A stretch of 64,000 nucleotides of DNA, from NCBI GenBank assembly GCA_905221605.1, contig CAJNDS010002641.1:1-64000 (forward strand), read 5' to 3'. Source of the DNA: Symbiodinium natans (lineage: Eukaryota; Sar; Dinophyceae; Suessiales; Symbiodiniaceae). Below the pieces are notes generated by a model that was not told the DNA's origin, did no database searches, and saw only the letters and a list, made by a program, of their open reading frames with translations. Below, in pieces: positions 25,773 through 34,258 of the stretch; position 1 is the first letter of the stretch; the number at the start of each line of letters is the position of its first letter. The translations under genes and the position numbers were made by a program.

Positions 25773-27227
25773 ATGGGAAAAGGATGGAATAAAGGACACG
25801 GCAAATCCAAAGGCCTCAAAGGCAAGCAATCAAGATTGCCACAAGAAGAGCTGGATGCAGCAAGGGAGGTGAACATGGAAAGAAGCGCGCGAGATCTCCC
25901 TACAAAAAGCCCTGGTTCGATTTCCAGGAGTAAAGCAAGGAGCCATGCTAGGCATCTTTCCTTAGCGGAAAGCGATGCGCGTTTCCGGGCGAACTCAACA
26001 CCACGCCCTACACCACCTGCTCCTCCGCCAAGCAGGCGAGCCCAGGTGGAAGACGTGGCCGAAGCTCCTTCGGATGCAACCCAGGAGTGGCGCTCCGATC
26101 AGCTTTCCCCCTGGGAACGAAGGGTCAAGTTAAGAAGCTCCTCAGATTCAAGCGGGCACAGAAGGGAAGAGGTTCTCTCCCGAAACGCGGCTCCTCTGCC
26201 AAACTCCTCCTCATCGAACCCTGGGCGCCCTGATGCCCACGCGGAGGTTGAGGATCTCACCTCTCTTCATGACCCCGCAAGCTCTCCCGAGAGCTCAGGG
26301 CGGCCCCTGGACAACAAAGCATCCAATGAAGGATCAATAGTCCTCCGTGAAGTAACCCCTCAGACAAATAGAGCGGCTAGTTCTGGAAGAAACGACGCAG
26401 TGGCAGTAGACGAGCGTCGGAGGGTAGACCCACAGGAAGTCGCGTTCCACTTTCAAGGCCAGTGGAAGGCACACCGCGGCAAGCCAAAGGAACCTCTGCA
26501 CTATCTTCCTGTCAACCTAGTCATGATCCATGACATCACCCACAGCCTCCATGTCTGGGACACCATGGATCTGACTATGCTCATGTTCGGCCGTACGCGA
26601 GTAGCCTATGTAGCCGAATCGGCTCCCCTGGTGTGGAAATTTTCGGATGAAAGCCAAGCCGAAGAGGAGCGCATCAGTAATATCTTTCCCCGGTTAACGG
26701 CGAAGGTCTACTGGTATGGGCTTGTGCGAATCCGCCTGCTGTGGAGGGGCGGAGAGCAGGTGTTTCCATTTTACATGTCGCTGCAGGAGCGGTGTGTTCC
26801 AGGGGTTGAGGTTCTCACCCGTTTCGGCGCTGGAAGCCAGAGTTGTTTCCAGTTCTTGTGCTACATGGCCATCATTTTGGCCTATCTTCGAGCTGCAGGG
26901 TGGACCCTCCGCGATTTGGGACCACTAAATGTAGCTGTGAGTCGTACCACGGCGACTTCCCCCCATCCGAGGCTCATTTTCTTCGGCACGAATGAATGGA
27001 CATGGGAGGGAAAGGAAGCCAAACACAGCTGGACAGGCTTTTGGTCGCTTGTGGCGGATTTCAGCCCTTCACGCCAAGGCTGGCTGCGCGACAAGCTCAG
27101 ACACGTTGGCGTGTACCCAAGGTGGTGCGCGGAAACACTGTCAATGGAGTGTCAGCCCTTCTGGAGCCATCTCAGCGAACAGGGCATTATCGACTCGGGA
27201 GGGCCCTGTTTCAGTGATCTGCGATGA
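25773..27227 (+). CDS. Retrotransposon ORF3: kinase-like protein (intact copy)
   Basis: 484 codons from the ATG four bases past the ORF2 stop. The first ~230 residues are basic and Ser/Pro-rich, likely disordered. Residues about 255-430 resemble a protein-kinase or aminoglycoside-phosphotransferase fold: LVWKF with Lys289 where the ATP-binding Lys would be, a helix-like LCYMAIILAYLRAAGWT, and LRDLGPLN with Asp381 and Asn386 at exactly the HRDxKxxN spacing but Gly in place of the catalytic Lys. RLIFFGTNEW follows 24 residues later, where the other copy has FFDTNEW. Lys-to-Asp spacing (92) is normal for kinases. Known LINEs do not carry such a domain as far as I know; it may be a pseudokinase or captured host domain. 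Based on motifs only. Confidence 0.55.
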   Translation: MGKGWNKGHGKSKGLKGKQSRLPQEELDAAREVNMERSARDLPTKSPGSISRSKARSHARHLSLAESDARFRANSTPRPTPPAPPPSRRAQVEDVAEAPSDATQEWRSDQLSPWERRVKLRSSSDSSGHRREEVLSRNAAPLPNSSSSNPGRPDAHAEVEDLTSLHDPASSPESSGRPLDNKASNEGSIVLREVTPQTNRAASSGRNDAVAVDERRRVDPQEVAFHFQGQWKAHRGKPKEPLHYLPVNLVMIHDITHSLHVWDTMDLTMLMFGRTRVAYVAESAPLVWKFSDESQAEEERISNIFPRLTAKVYWYGLVRIRLLWRGGEQVFPFYMSLQERCVPGVEVLTRFGAGSQSCFQFLCYMAIILAYLRAAGWTLRDLGPLNVAVSRTTATSPHPRLIFFGTNEWTWEGKEAKHSWTGFWSLVADFSPSRQGWLRDKLRHVGVYPRWCAETLSMECQPFWSHLSEQGIIDSGGPCFSDLR

Positions 27228-27470
27228 GCCAGAAGGTGAGTTTCTCCCTGTGCTGCGGCGAGAATCTTGTCAAGTCTGTAAAGACTCTGAGGGATGGTGA
27301 GGTTCTCCCTGCCCGTAGCTTTCCGTAACATCTCGGATGCCTTCACAAGCACGGCCGTGTTTAGCAGGCCAAGGCATTCCCGAGAGTAGTTGTTCTCACT
27401 GTTTCACCTTAACTTCCGGGGCTTTGGTCCCGAAGAGCCTAATTGGCTAGCGACGTTGCCCGCTTTCGAG

Positions 27471-28003
27471 TGATATATGTGACCCTCCTAGTTTCCCAGT
27501 TGACACGTGATGTGCACTTGAGTTGTCTGCTATGAGTGTGAAGCATAGGCACGAGGACATGTCAGGCAGTGCAGATTTCTCTTGGCTTGGTGAGACCTTG
27601 TTTTGAGTGGGAAGAACCGTTTTCTGTTCGTTTTCTCGAAACCCGTTTGTCGGAACTCGTTTCCTGTTTGTGACCTGGTATTTGGTGACCAGAAGTGACT
27701 CAAGCCAGTTTAGGTCTGCACAGAGCTCAGCAGAGCACCTAAGAGGTGCTAGGAACCTACCCACAGTGTTTAGGAGTAGAAGTTCCATGGCTGAGTGTTT
27801 TTACCTGAAGTACCTTTGTTTTCCCATGTCTGGCAGACAGTGTTTGAAGCTGGAGAGCCGTGCTCGCATTGGCTCAAGACGAGCGGAGCTCGAGAAGCTG
27901 TGAACAGCGCAGTGAAAAGAGTCCGCACTTCGTGCTGTGAGGGTTAAGTGTAGTCTTGACCTGAGGTCCCTTAGGCCCCGTAGCTGTGCCACGAGTTTCA
28001 ACG
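27471..28003 (+). repeat. 533-bp terminal repeat, left, inverted relative to right
   Basis: Sampled stretches (outer 130 bases, region around 27790, inner 40 bases) match the reverse complement of 32599-33131 with one substitution noted near 27811 (T versus C). Outer end TGATATATGTGACCCTCC; inner end GAGTTTCAACG. Confidence 0.85.
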
Positions 28004-28338
28004 CCTGATGAGTTCCAGGAATGCAGGAGAGGGTGCGCCACTCCACGGAATTGGTGTCTCGGGAGTGCGCTCGGGTCGCGGAACCGGAGGTGGAGGAGGG
28101 ATCGGGAGCGCCAACCTTGGCTTGGCGACCGCCCTCGCAGCCTGTATGTTCTCCGATCTTGCTCTGCGCCGGTCCTCGTATGCTTGGCCTGTGAGGATCC
28201 CTGTCTCGAGCTGCATGCGAAGGCTCATTGGGCTGAATGGCCTTTCTGCCGGTCCCACTGTTCCCGATGCTCCTGTTTCCATTGTCTCTGCCACCCTCAT
28301 CACATTGCCGGACAGGTCGCTGGCGGCTTTCGAAGGTG

Positions 28339-29655
28339 TCAAGGCAGTTGGGCATGGTCCTTCGCCTGCATCCGCAGGAAGCTCTCCCTCAAAGGTCCGA
28401 GGGCTTGTAGCCCTTCTGAGGTGTGGCCTGGTGTGCTCAGATGCAGCTGCAGATACGGACCATGAAAGCCCAGGTTGGAAAGTGATTCCCGCCAGGGAGG
28501 TGTCACTCGGAGAGCGCTCTTTGCATGCCTGGGCTCGGGGCCCCGGCGGTGCTCCGTGTACACTGCCGTCGGGCCGACCGGTTCTCCCGGCGGCTGCATC
28601 ATGGAGATAGGGGGATCCTTCGGATGTGCTGGGGTCGTTGGAGCTGGAACCCCTGTGGTTGGCCTCCATTCTCCCCAATCCTCGTCGGACTCGTCCACCT
28701 CCACCACCATTGTCGATGGTCCTAGCCCTGAGCTCGCCGGTGCTGCCGCGGTTGTTTCCTTCGGGTTCGGCTGAGGGAACTCGCCCGAACCGCCGGTCGG
28801 TCCCAGCGCAACCAATGACCGAGCCTTGCCTTCCGTTGCTCCAAGTACCAGCTGCTCTGGCTCCGCAAGAGCTTGCTCCCATGTGGCCCAATCCACCGGG
28901 TTCTGCGTCACGTGGAAGCCCTCCTTGGAGATGGTCTGCGTGAAGCCCTGCATGTTGGCTTCGTGTGGCTCGCTCATCAAATGGGCTTCGGTGACATACT
29001 TCTGGCACAGGAGACAAAACAGCGTCACCGGCGTATCCGGTGAGTCGCTGGCTCCCGAAGCTTGTGCCGTCCAAGCTCCTCCGAACCGACGAGCAACCCA
29101 CGTCGTCCAGCCTGCCGACGCCCAGCGCCGTTTTCCTCTCCGTGCTGGCGCTGACGATGCCGGCGTGGGGCCGGAGGGCTCCCGAGGATCGACTCCCATG
29201 GTCGATTGATCCACATGGTCCGGCAGCAAATTCCGCACCGGTCTCACGGCCATGGTTTTCTCCTTGGATTTGATCTTCGGCGTCGGCTTCATCTGCGCCA
29301 TAGCGGGTCTCCTGGCTGGAGCCTCTGACATCGAAGGATCCGCTTGGAATTCCCTCACCCCGGTGTGGGACGACGGTGCTTCCGCCGCTTCCGTCTCTTC
29401 CATGATGTACTCTACCGAAGGAGATGAGGTCGAAGGGTCTAGCCTTGCCGAATCCAGGTCCAGATCCATCTCGTCCCCTCCAGTGGACTCCGCCTCGGCA
29501 TACGTCGCCTGGAGCTCCTCTCGGAGCGTCTGTGGCAGCTCTATGCCGTGCTGCGCAGCGTGGGCTTCCAACAATATCAGTCTCCTGCGTCTCGCCCCCT
29601 GGCGCATGCCTTCCAACTGTTGAATGCTCTGTTGCATCGTGGCACTCGGATCCAT
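28339..29655 (-). CDS. 438-aa protein with a JAZ/U1-type C2H2 finger, in the gag-protease element
   Basis: ATG at 29655, stop at 28339. The protein is acidic and Pro/Ala-rich. Around residues 210-235 it has FCLLCQKYVTEAHLMSEPHE, which resembles zinc fingers of the JAZ/U1 type that bind double-stranded RNA or DNA (C-x2-C then HLxSxxH), with a shorter loop than usual. It lies downstream of the gag-protease frame where integrase and RT would be expected. A longer overlapping minus frame (27998-30010) has low-complexity composition and is not favoured. Function unknown. Confidence 0.45.
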   Translation of the reverse strand: MDPSATMQQSIQQLEGMRQGARRRRLILLEAHAAQHGIELPQTLREELQATYAEAESTGGDEMDLDLDSARLDPSTSSPSVEYIMEETEAAEAPSSHTGVREFQADPSMSEAPARRPAMAQMKPTPKIKSKEKTMAVRPVRNLLPDHVDQSTMGVDPREPSGPTPASSAPARRGKRRWASAGWTTWVARRFGGAWTAQASGASDSPDTPVTLFCLLCQKYVTEAHLMSEPHEANMQGFTQTISKEGFHVTQNPVDWATWEQALAEPEQLVLGATEGKARSLVALGPTGGSGEFPQPNPKETTAAAPASSGLGPSTMVVEVDESDEDWGEWRPTTGVPAPTTPAHPKDPPISMMQPPGEPVGPTAVYTEHRRGPEPRHAKSALRVTPPWRESLSNLGFHGPYLQLHLSTPGHTSEGLQALGPLRESFLRMQAKDHAQLP

Positions 29656-29802
29656 AGCGGCGATCTCCTATCTGTCCTGCTCTAGGAAAACTTCGCCTCT
29701 TTGAGCAATCCAAGCTGCCAGTCTCAACCTCATCAGGGAAATCCTCCAAGCAAGCACGACAGGCAACTGTTTCCCTACCATGCTCATGCACAATACGTTC
29801 AA

Positions 29803-30020
29803 CTGCTGGTGTGGTGCTGTTGTCCTGTTGCTTGTGTGAGATAACGCTGCTGTCATTTTTTAAATACAAGCCGCTCGACTGCTGGTATGGTGCTGTTGTC
29901 CTGTTGCTTGTGTGAGATAACGCTGCTGTCCTTTTCAAATACAAGCCACTCGACTGCTGGTATGGTGCTGTTGTCCTGTTGCTTGTGTGAGATAACGCTG
30001 TTGTCTTCACTAAAAATCAA
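29803..30020 (-). repeat. Three tandem ~75-bp repeats at the end of the gag-protease ORF
   Basis: Copies start near 29803, 29879 and 29954 (CTGCTGGT...). On the minus strand they encode a repeated peptide like SVISHKQQDNSTIPAVE. The frame of the large ORF ends inside the last copy at 29853. Confidence 0.75.
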
Positions 30021-32573
30021 GCACTCATCCCTATCAAGCTCACGAACAGCTGGCGTATCCACATGACTGAAAAATTGAAGTTGATCCCTCGCAGAGCCGG
30101 AAACGTCACCGACTGTCCTTAGTCTGTCCTTAGCTTCGCCTTGGTCCAGGTCAACATGTTCGTGGCTCGTCTGAGACTCGCAATCTACTACCTCATCACG
30201 ACATGAAACATCCAGCAATTCGGGGTTTTCGGGCTCAACACACACTCTCGCAGAGCTGCGATGACCTCGATTCGAAGTCGAACGATGGAAATCACGACTC
30301 GAAGACGACTTGCGAGACCGACTTCGACGAAACTGTTCCGTTTTGGCGATCAAATCCTGCGGTTTCAGTGCTAAAGGATGGTCATTCCGAACTGACGCAA
30401 GCCAACTAACTGAAGCAAACATGGTTGGTCTCAGCGTTACGCCGTGCTTTCGCACGGTAATTACGCCCTGCTGGTCGCACATCGCTGGCTCCCAACCTCC
30501 ATTCTGACAAAGCAAGTTGATGTTCAGCAAATTGTGCTTGATCTGATCGGAAATGACGGCTTCAAACCTAGCCCTACACATGTACACAGCGTCACCCTCA
30601 TGCTCAGAACTGCTCTTCGATGATGCTGGGGTGGTGGTTTCAAAGCAAACTTCCACTAAAACATGTGTTGATCCGCCAATTTCAACGGAATCTCCAGTCG
30701 CAGTCTCCGCATATGACTTAGGGCGTCCTTCTAACCAACTCAGAATCTTCACGTGGTTGCTCTCAAGCGTCTCTCTCGTGATGATGTGGAACGAACTACC
30801 AGAGTCAATCAACCAGTAAACGCGATCATCTGAAGGAAAACTAACCACCTGGTTCGTGAGCATCATACCGAAGTGATATCCTTCCAGAAACGTCTTGATT
30901 GATGACTGTGCTTTTCCACTGCCTTTGGTTGTGGGCTGCGCTGCTGCTTTCGCCGATGTAGACGATGAAGACGATGGTGCCTCTGGCTGCGTCGTAACGA
31001 CCTGGCTCGTCGCCGCTGCGGCTTTGTCCTTCGGAGGTGCCCAGCAGTCGCGTGCCCAGTGTCCAGTCTTCCCGCAGTTCCGGCAGACATCTGTCTTCTT
31101 CGCTTCTCTGCTCTTGCTCCGAGCTCTGTCTCCTTTTCCGCCTTGGTCACCTTTCTTATCCTTTCCTTTCGCTTTGCCACCCTTCAGTCCCTTTTCTCCT
31201 TTCTCGCCTTTGTTGCCCTTGTTGCCCTTGGAGCCTTTGTTGCTCTTGTCTCTGTCGCCCTTTCCGCCCTTGCCACCCTTGAAGGCATTCGCATACCCGG
31301 ATGCTCCTTCTCTCTGGAAGTCCATCACACGAAGTTGCTCGTCGTAAAACTGCAAACCAGTCATCAGCTCACCCATGCTCTTTGTTGAGTGATGGAGGAG
31401 CAGATATCTCTTGGTCTCAGAATCCAAGTGCTTCATCAGGCACAGGACTCCCTCTTGTTCTCCGATGAGCAACTCCGGGAAGCGATGCTTCACCTGCGCC
31501 TCGAACTTGAGAAGCTCGGTGGTGTACCACCTGGCGACATCAAGTGGTCGCTTGAGATGCTTTGGTGGCACCAGGCCTAACGCCTGTTCGCGGAGGGCCT
31601 GTCCCTCCACTCTGGAGCGAACTGACAATTCGTTGTTCAACGAGCGCCAGAGTTCGTATCCGGCACTTGCTCCCATTTGTTTCACCTCGATGAGATGCAC
31701 CAAATCTTGCCCACGTTGGAACTTGCTCATGGACTGACGAAGCAAGAACCAAAGTTTGGTTGACCGGGCTGCTTTCCCGGCTTCAAGCCTCACTTGCAAG
31801 ACTTCCACATTGCTACTGATCGCTTCTTGCAATTCCGTAGCGTAGCGGTCGTCGAGCAAACAAAGCCAACTCGTAAGTTCGTCTCTGTAGGCCGTCCAAA
31901 CTCGGATTTCAGCATGTCTGCTTGTCATGGACGCATAGTTCAGCTGAGGCAACTGTGGAATGTAACCCTCTGCTCTCTTGTTTCGTACACCAGAGTCTAC
32001 TTCCATGTCCACAGGGGTCGATGCATTCGCAGGTGCTGCTGAGGGGTCTCCTCCAGGTGTAGGACTCGTCGACGATGAAGCTGCAGCTGCTGCAATATGC
32101 GCATTGGCAGCATTCGCACTTGCAAGCTGCAATGCTTGCGTAAGCATGGCACTCATCTGTTGAAGTTGAGCTGCCTGCTGTCGGATCTGCTCGTCCTGCG
32201 CTTGCAGCATTGCTCTCGTGAACTCCATCTGTTGAGCTACTCCAGGTGCAACGGGCAACTGCATATTCGGAACTTGAAGGGGTTCTTGTGGTGCCGTCTG
32301 AGGGGGTGTTCCCATCTGGTAGAACTGAGGTCCAAACGAAGGCACAGCCCCGACTGGTGGCTGATGGCCTGCTCCAGTCGTAGCTGTCCACTGCCTTGGG
32401 TCTACTCCGCGTGGAACTGAAGCTGGTCGCGCTGGCAAAGACCTTCCACGTTCTCTTCTCTCACGGGCACTTGGTGACCTTGCACCAGAAAGCCCTGTGG
32501 AACTCAGGCTGCTTGCACTGCGGCCTCTCGGAGAACGGTCTCGTCCAGGCACACGTTCTTCACCAGTGTCCAT
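29853..32573 (-). CDS. Gag-protease polyprotein, copia-like
   Basis: 906 codons from ATG at 32573, just inside the right LTR and primer site. Residues about 1-190 are Pro/Gln/Ala-rich. About 200-420 is a helical Gag-like domain (KLWFLLRQSMSKF, LDVARWYTTELLKFE). Next comes a Lys/Gly-rich linker, then the CCHC knuckle CRNCGKTGHWARDC near residues 496-509. WLIDSGSSFH near 587 is the aspartic protease active site (DSG). After the protease the frame runs through an unrelated acidic region and ends in two and a half copies of a 25-residue repeat. Gag would package RNA and the protease would mature it. Integrase, RT and RNase H are absent, so mobility would need enzymes from elsewhere. Confidence 0.8.
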   Translation of the reverse strand: MDTGEERVPGRDRSPRGRSASSLSSTGLSGARSPSARERRERGRSLPARPASVPRGVDPRQWTATTGAGHQPPVGAVPSFGPQFYQMGTPPQTAPQEPLQVPNMQLPVAPGVAQQMEFTRAMLQAQDEQIRQQAAQLQQMSAMLTQALQLASANAANAHIAAAAASSSTSPTPGGDPSAAPANASTPVDMEVDSGVRNKRAEGYIPQLPQLNYASMTSRHAEIRVWTAYRDELTSWLCLLDDRYATELQEAISSNVEVLQVRLEAGKAARSTKLWFLLRQSMSKFQRGQDLVHLIEVKQMGASAGYELWRSLNNELSVRSRVEGQALREQALGLVPPKHLKRPLDVARWYTTELLKFEAQVKHRFPELLIGEQEGVLCLMKHLDSETKRYLLLHHSTKSMGELMTGLQFYDEQLRVMDFQREGASGYANAFKGGKGGKGDRDKSNKGSKGNKGNKGEKGEKGLKGGKAKGKDKKGDQGGKGDRARSKSREAKKTDVCRNCGKTGHWARDCWAPPKDKAAAATSQVVTTQPEAPSSSSSTSAKAAAQPTTKGSGKAQSSIKTFLEGYHFGMMLTNQVVSFPSDDRVYWLIDSGSSFHIITRETLESNHVKILSWLEGRPKSYAETATGDSVEIGGSTHVLVEVCFETTTPASSKSSSEHEGDAVYMCRARFEAVISDQIKHNLLNINLLCQNGGWEPAMCDQQGVITVRKHGVTLRPTMFASVSWLASVRNDHPLALKPQDLIAKTEQFRRSRSRKSSSSRDFHRSTSNRGHRSSARVCVEPENPELLDVSCRDEVVDCESQTSHEHVDLDQGEAKDRLRTVGDVSGSARDQLQFFSHVDTPAVRELDRDECLIFSEDNSVISHKQQDNSTIPAVEWLVFEKDSSVISHKQQDNSTIPAVERLVFKK

Positions 32574-32583
32574 GCTGGAGCAC

Positions 32584-32598
32584 GAAGCTCCGCTACCA
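32584..32598 (-). promoter_or_regulatory. Putative primer-binding site
   Basis: On the minus strand, three bases after the LTR end (TTTCA ACG), reads TGGTAGCGGAGCTTC. The first twelve bases equal those after the 5' LTR of the copia element at 41694, so both appear to use the same tRNA primer. Its TGGTA start fits pairing to a CCA-ended tRNA. Confidence 0.6.
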
Positions 32599-33131
32599 CG
32601 TTGAAACTCGTGGCACAGCTACGGGGCCTAAGGGACCTCAGGTCAAGACTACACTTAACCCTCACAGCACGAAGTGCGGACTCTTTTCACTGCGCTGTTC
32701 ACAGCTTCTCGAGCTCCGCTCGTCTTGAGCCAATGCGAGCACGGCTCTCCAGCTTCAAACACTGTCTGCCAGACATGGGAAAACAAAGGTACTTCAGGTG
32801 AAAACACTCAGCCATGGAACTTCTACTCCTAAACACTGTGGGTAGGTTCCTAGCACCTCTTAGGTGCTCTGCTGAGCTCTGTGCAGACCTAAACTGGCTT
32901 GAGTCACTTCTGGTCACCAAATACCAGGTCACAAACAGGAAACGAGTTCCGACAAACGGGTTTCGAGAAAACGAACAGAAAACGGTTCTTCCCACTCAAA
33001 ACAAGGTCTCACCAAGCCAAGAGAAATCTGCACTGCCTGACATGTCCTCGTGCCTATGCTTCACACTCATAGCAGACAACTCAAGTGCACATCACGTGTC
33101 AACTGGGAAACTAGGAGGGTCACATATATCA
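32599..33131 (-). repeat. 533-bp terminal repeat, right (5' LTR of the minus-strand element)
   Basis: Starts TGATATATGTGAC (reading on the minus strand from 33131) and reaches GAGTTTCA at 32602, i.e. a TG...CA LTR of about 530 bases, followed by the primer site. The same 13 bases close every unit of the array to the left. Confidence 0.75.
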
Positions 33132-33163
33132 ACTCCAGACGTAGCGTTTAACATGGTCCACAA

Positions 33164-33292
33164 AAGCTCCAAAACCTAAAACCCAAAAAAAACCAAACCC
33201 CAAACCTTAAAACCCTAAAAACCCCAAGCCCCAAAACCGCTAAACCCTAAAACCCTAAACACTACCCTAAACCCAAAACTCTAACCCCAAAC
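33164..33292 (+). repeat. Degenerate telomere-like CCCTAAA tract
   Basis: About 130 bases of ACCCTAAA, CCCCAAA, CCTTAAAACCC variants. Arabidopsis-type TTTAGGG is the reported dinoflagellate telomere repeat, so this is an interstitial, decayed telomeric-type tract. It starts 33 bases outside the right LTR. Confidence 0.65.
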
Positions 33293-33658
33293 CGCATTGC
33301 GGCGTGGTAGACACAGAAAAGTCGGCCCTTGCAGCGGGTCCACGCCCAAGAGAGTGTCTAGGTTTTTCAAGATTTGAATCCTGCACTTCGCCCAGGTGTT
33401 GTTGCCAATGCCTCCAATGTGGAACTTAATGTGCTTTAGCAGACTCTTCATTCCAAGGCCTGGAATGCAATTATATTCCGAGGATAAGGCTTGGCTGGCA
33501 GATTCCTCGGCAAAGTAGGGAGTTAGGAAGAGCGCAAAAAGCTCCCTTTGCCCAAGGTGAGGGGTACAGAGGACTGTGTGGCCACAAAGGTGCAATGCAG
33601 TTTCGGAAGGTGCCAGGGCTGGCTCCTTTGCGCTCAGTGTTAACTACCTCGCTGACTG
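33293..33658. other. No gene recognised
   Basis: Short frames only on both strands; nothing with recognisable motifs. Confidence 0.4.
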
Positions 33659-34207
33659 TTAAATGCGAGAGCGCTTGCACTGCGCCGTCAGCCTGTGAGG
33701 CATGAAGCATTGCAATTGCACAGTGATCATCCTGCTCAACGTATAAGAAGAGGTCAACAGGCGGGGAACCAGCACGAAAGTTGGCCTCTTTCCAATGCTG
33801 TATGCGTAAGACTGGAAAATGAATTCCTTTCTAAAAGTTAAGAACTCCAGGTGCAATGCTTTTAGAAAGCTGATCATACACTGTCCTTGTGCGGGGAAGT
33901 CAAGAAAATGCAGAGCGGCACCAATGCGGGCAATGGACCCTCTGCAAAAACTCGCCATAACAGAGCGTCTTGACCCACAAAGGAATTGCAACTGCGGGTC
34001 AACGCATTGCAGAGCAAGCTGTATGGTGGATGGAATCCCTTTTTCCTGCAGCAAATCTTGAACTCCATAAAATTGTGTTTCCGGCACAAAGGAAATGCCC
34101 TTAGGAATGCCGGATGCTCTTTCACTGATCCCTTGGAATTTGCCTTGTCCAGGGGTATACTCGAGAACAACAGGCTTATTGATGGTTAAGCCATGCTTGA
34201 GCCACAC
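33659..34207 (-). CDS. Open frame of unknown function, 182 codons
   Basis: The predicted protein has ordinary globular composition (for example FYGVQDLLQEKGIPSTIQL and SIARIGAALHFLDFPAQG) and no low complexity. It lies on the same strand as, and downstream of, the frames at 34259-35442 and may be a further exon or a further piece of the same decayed gene. No family recognised; no clear ATG context. Confidence 0.3.
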   Translation of the reverse strand: MWLKHGLTINKPVVLEYTPGQGKFQGISERASGIPKGISFVPETQFYGVQDLLQEKGIPSTIQLALQCVDPQLQFLCGSRRSVMASFCRGSIARIGAALHFLDFPAQGQCMISFLKALHLEFLTFRKEFIFQSYAYSIGKRPTFVLVPRLLTSSYTLSRMITVQLQCFMPHRLTAQCKRSRI

Positions 34208-34258
34208 GGATCATTAAGTTCTTGGCGCGGGAAAGGTGCTTCAAGTTTATGTGAGAAT

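Larger units (their letters stand above)
19054..27483 (+). mobile_element. Non-LTR retrotransposon (copy 2)
   Basis: Same order as the copy at 2890 but it begins with the TGGCTCAAG-led ~85-bp segment that copy 1 lacks. The small ORF, ORF1 and ORF3 are intact; ORF2 is broken by a 4-base deletion and a ~390-base deletion. The 3' tail and 13-mer (27471-27483) abut the next element, whose terminal repeat starts with the same 13 bases. Confidence 0.85.
27471..33131 (-). mobile_element. Ty1/copia-like gag-protease element with inverted terminal LTR copies
   Basis: Two 533-bp repeats (27471-28003 and 32599-33131) in opposite orientation enclose minus-strand genes for a Gag/protease polyprotein and a second protein. 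The right repeat is in the correct orientation to be the 5' LTR: it begins TG, ends GAGTTTCA, and is followed by TGGTAGCGGAGC, a plausible primer-binding site. The left repeat should be a direct copy but is inverted. No integrase or RT motif is present between them. No target duplication is visible (TCGAG left, ACTCC right). It is best read as a rearranged, non-autonomous LTR retrotransposon. Confidence 0.7.

Noticed and set aside
27998-30010. 670-codon minus-strand frame overlapping the 438-codon protein
   Set aside because: Its composition is Gly/Arg/Ser-rich as expected for an off-frame reading of GC-rich coding DNA, and it lacks the zinc-finger motif found in the 438-codon frame.
27471-33131. 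DNA transposon with 533-bp terminal inverted repeats
   Set aside because: The enclosed genes are gag and retroviral-type protease, the repeat has TG...CA ends and a primer-binding site, and no transposase or target duplication is seen.
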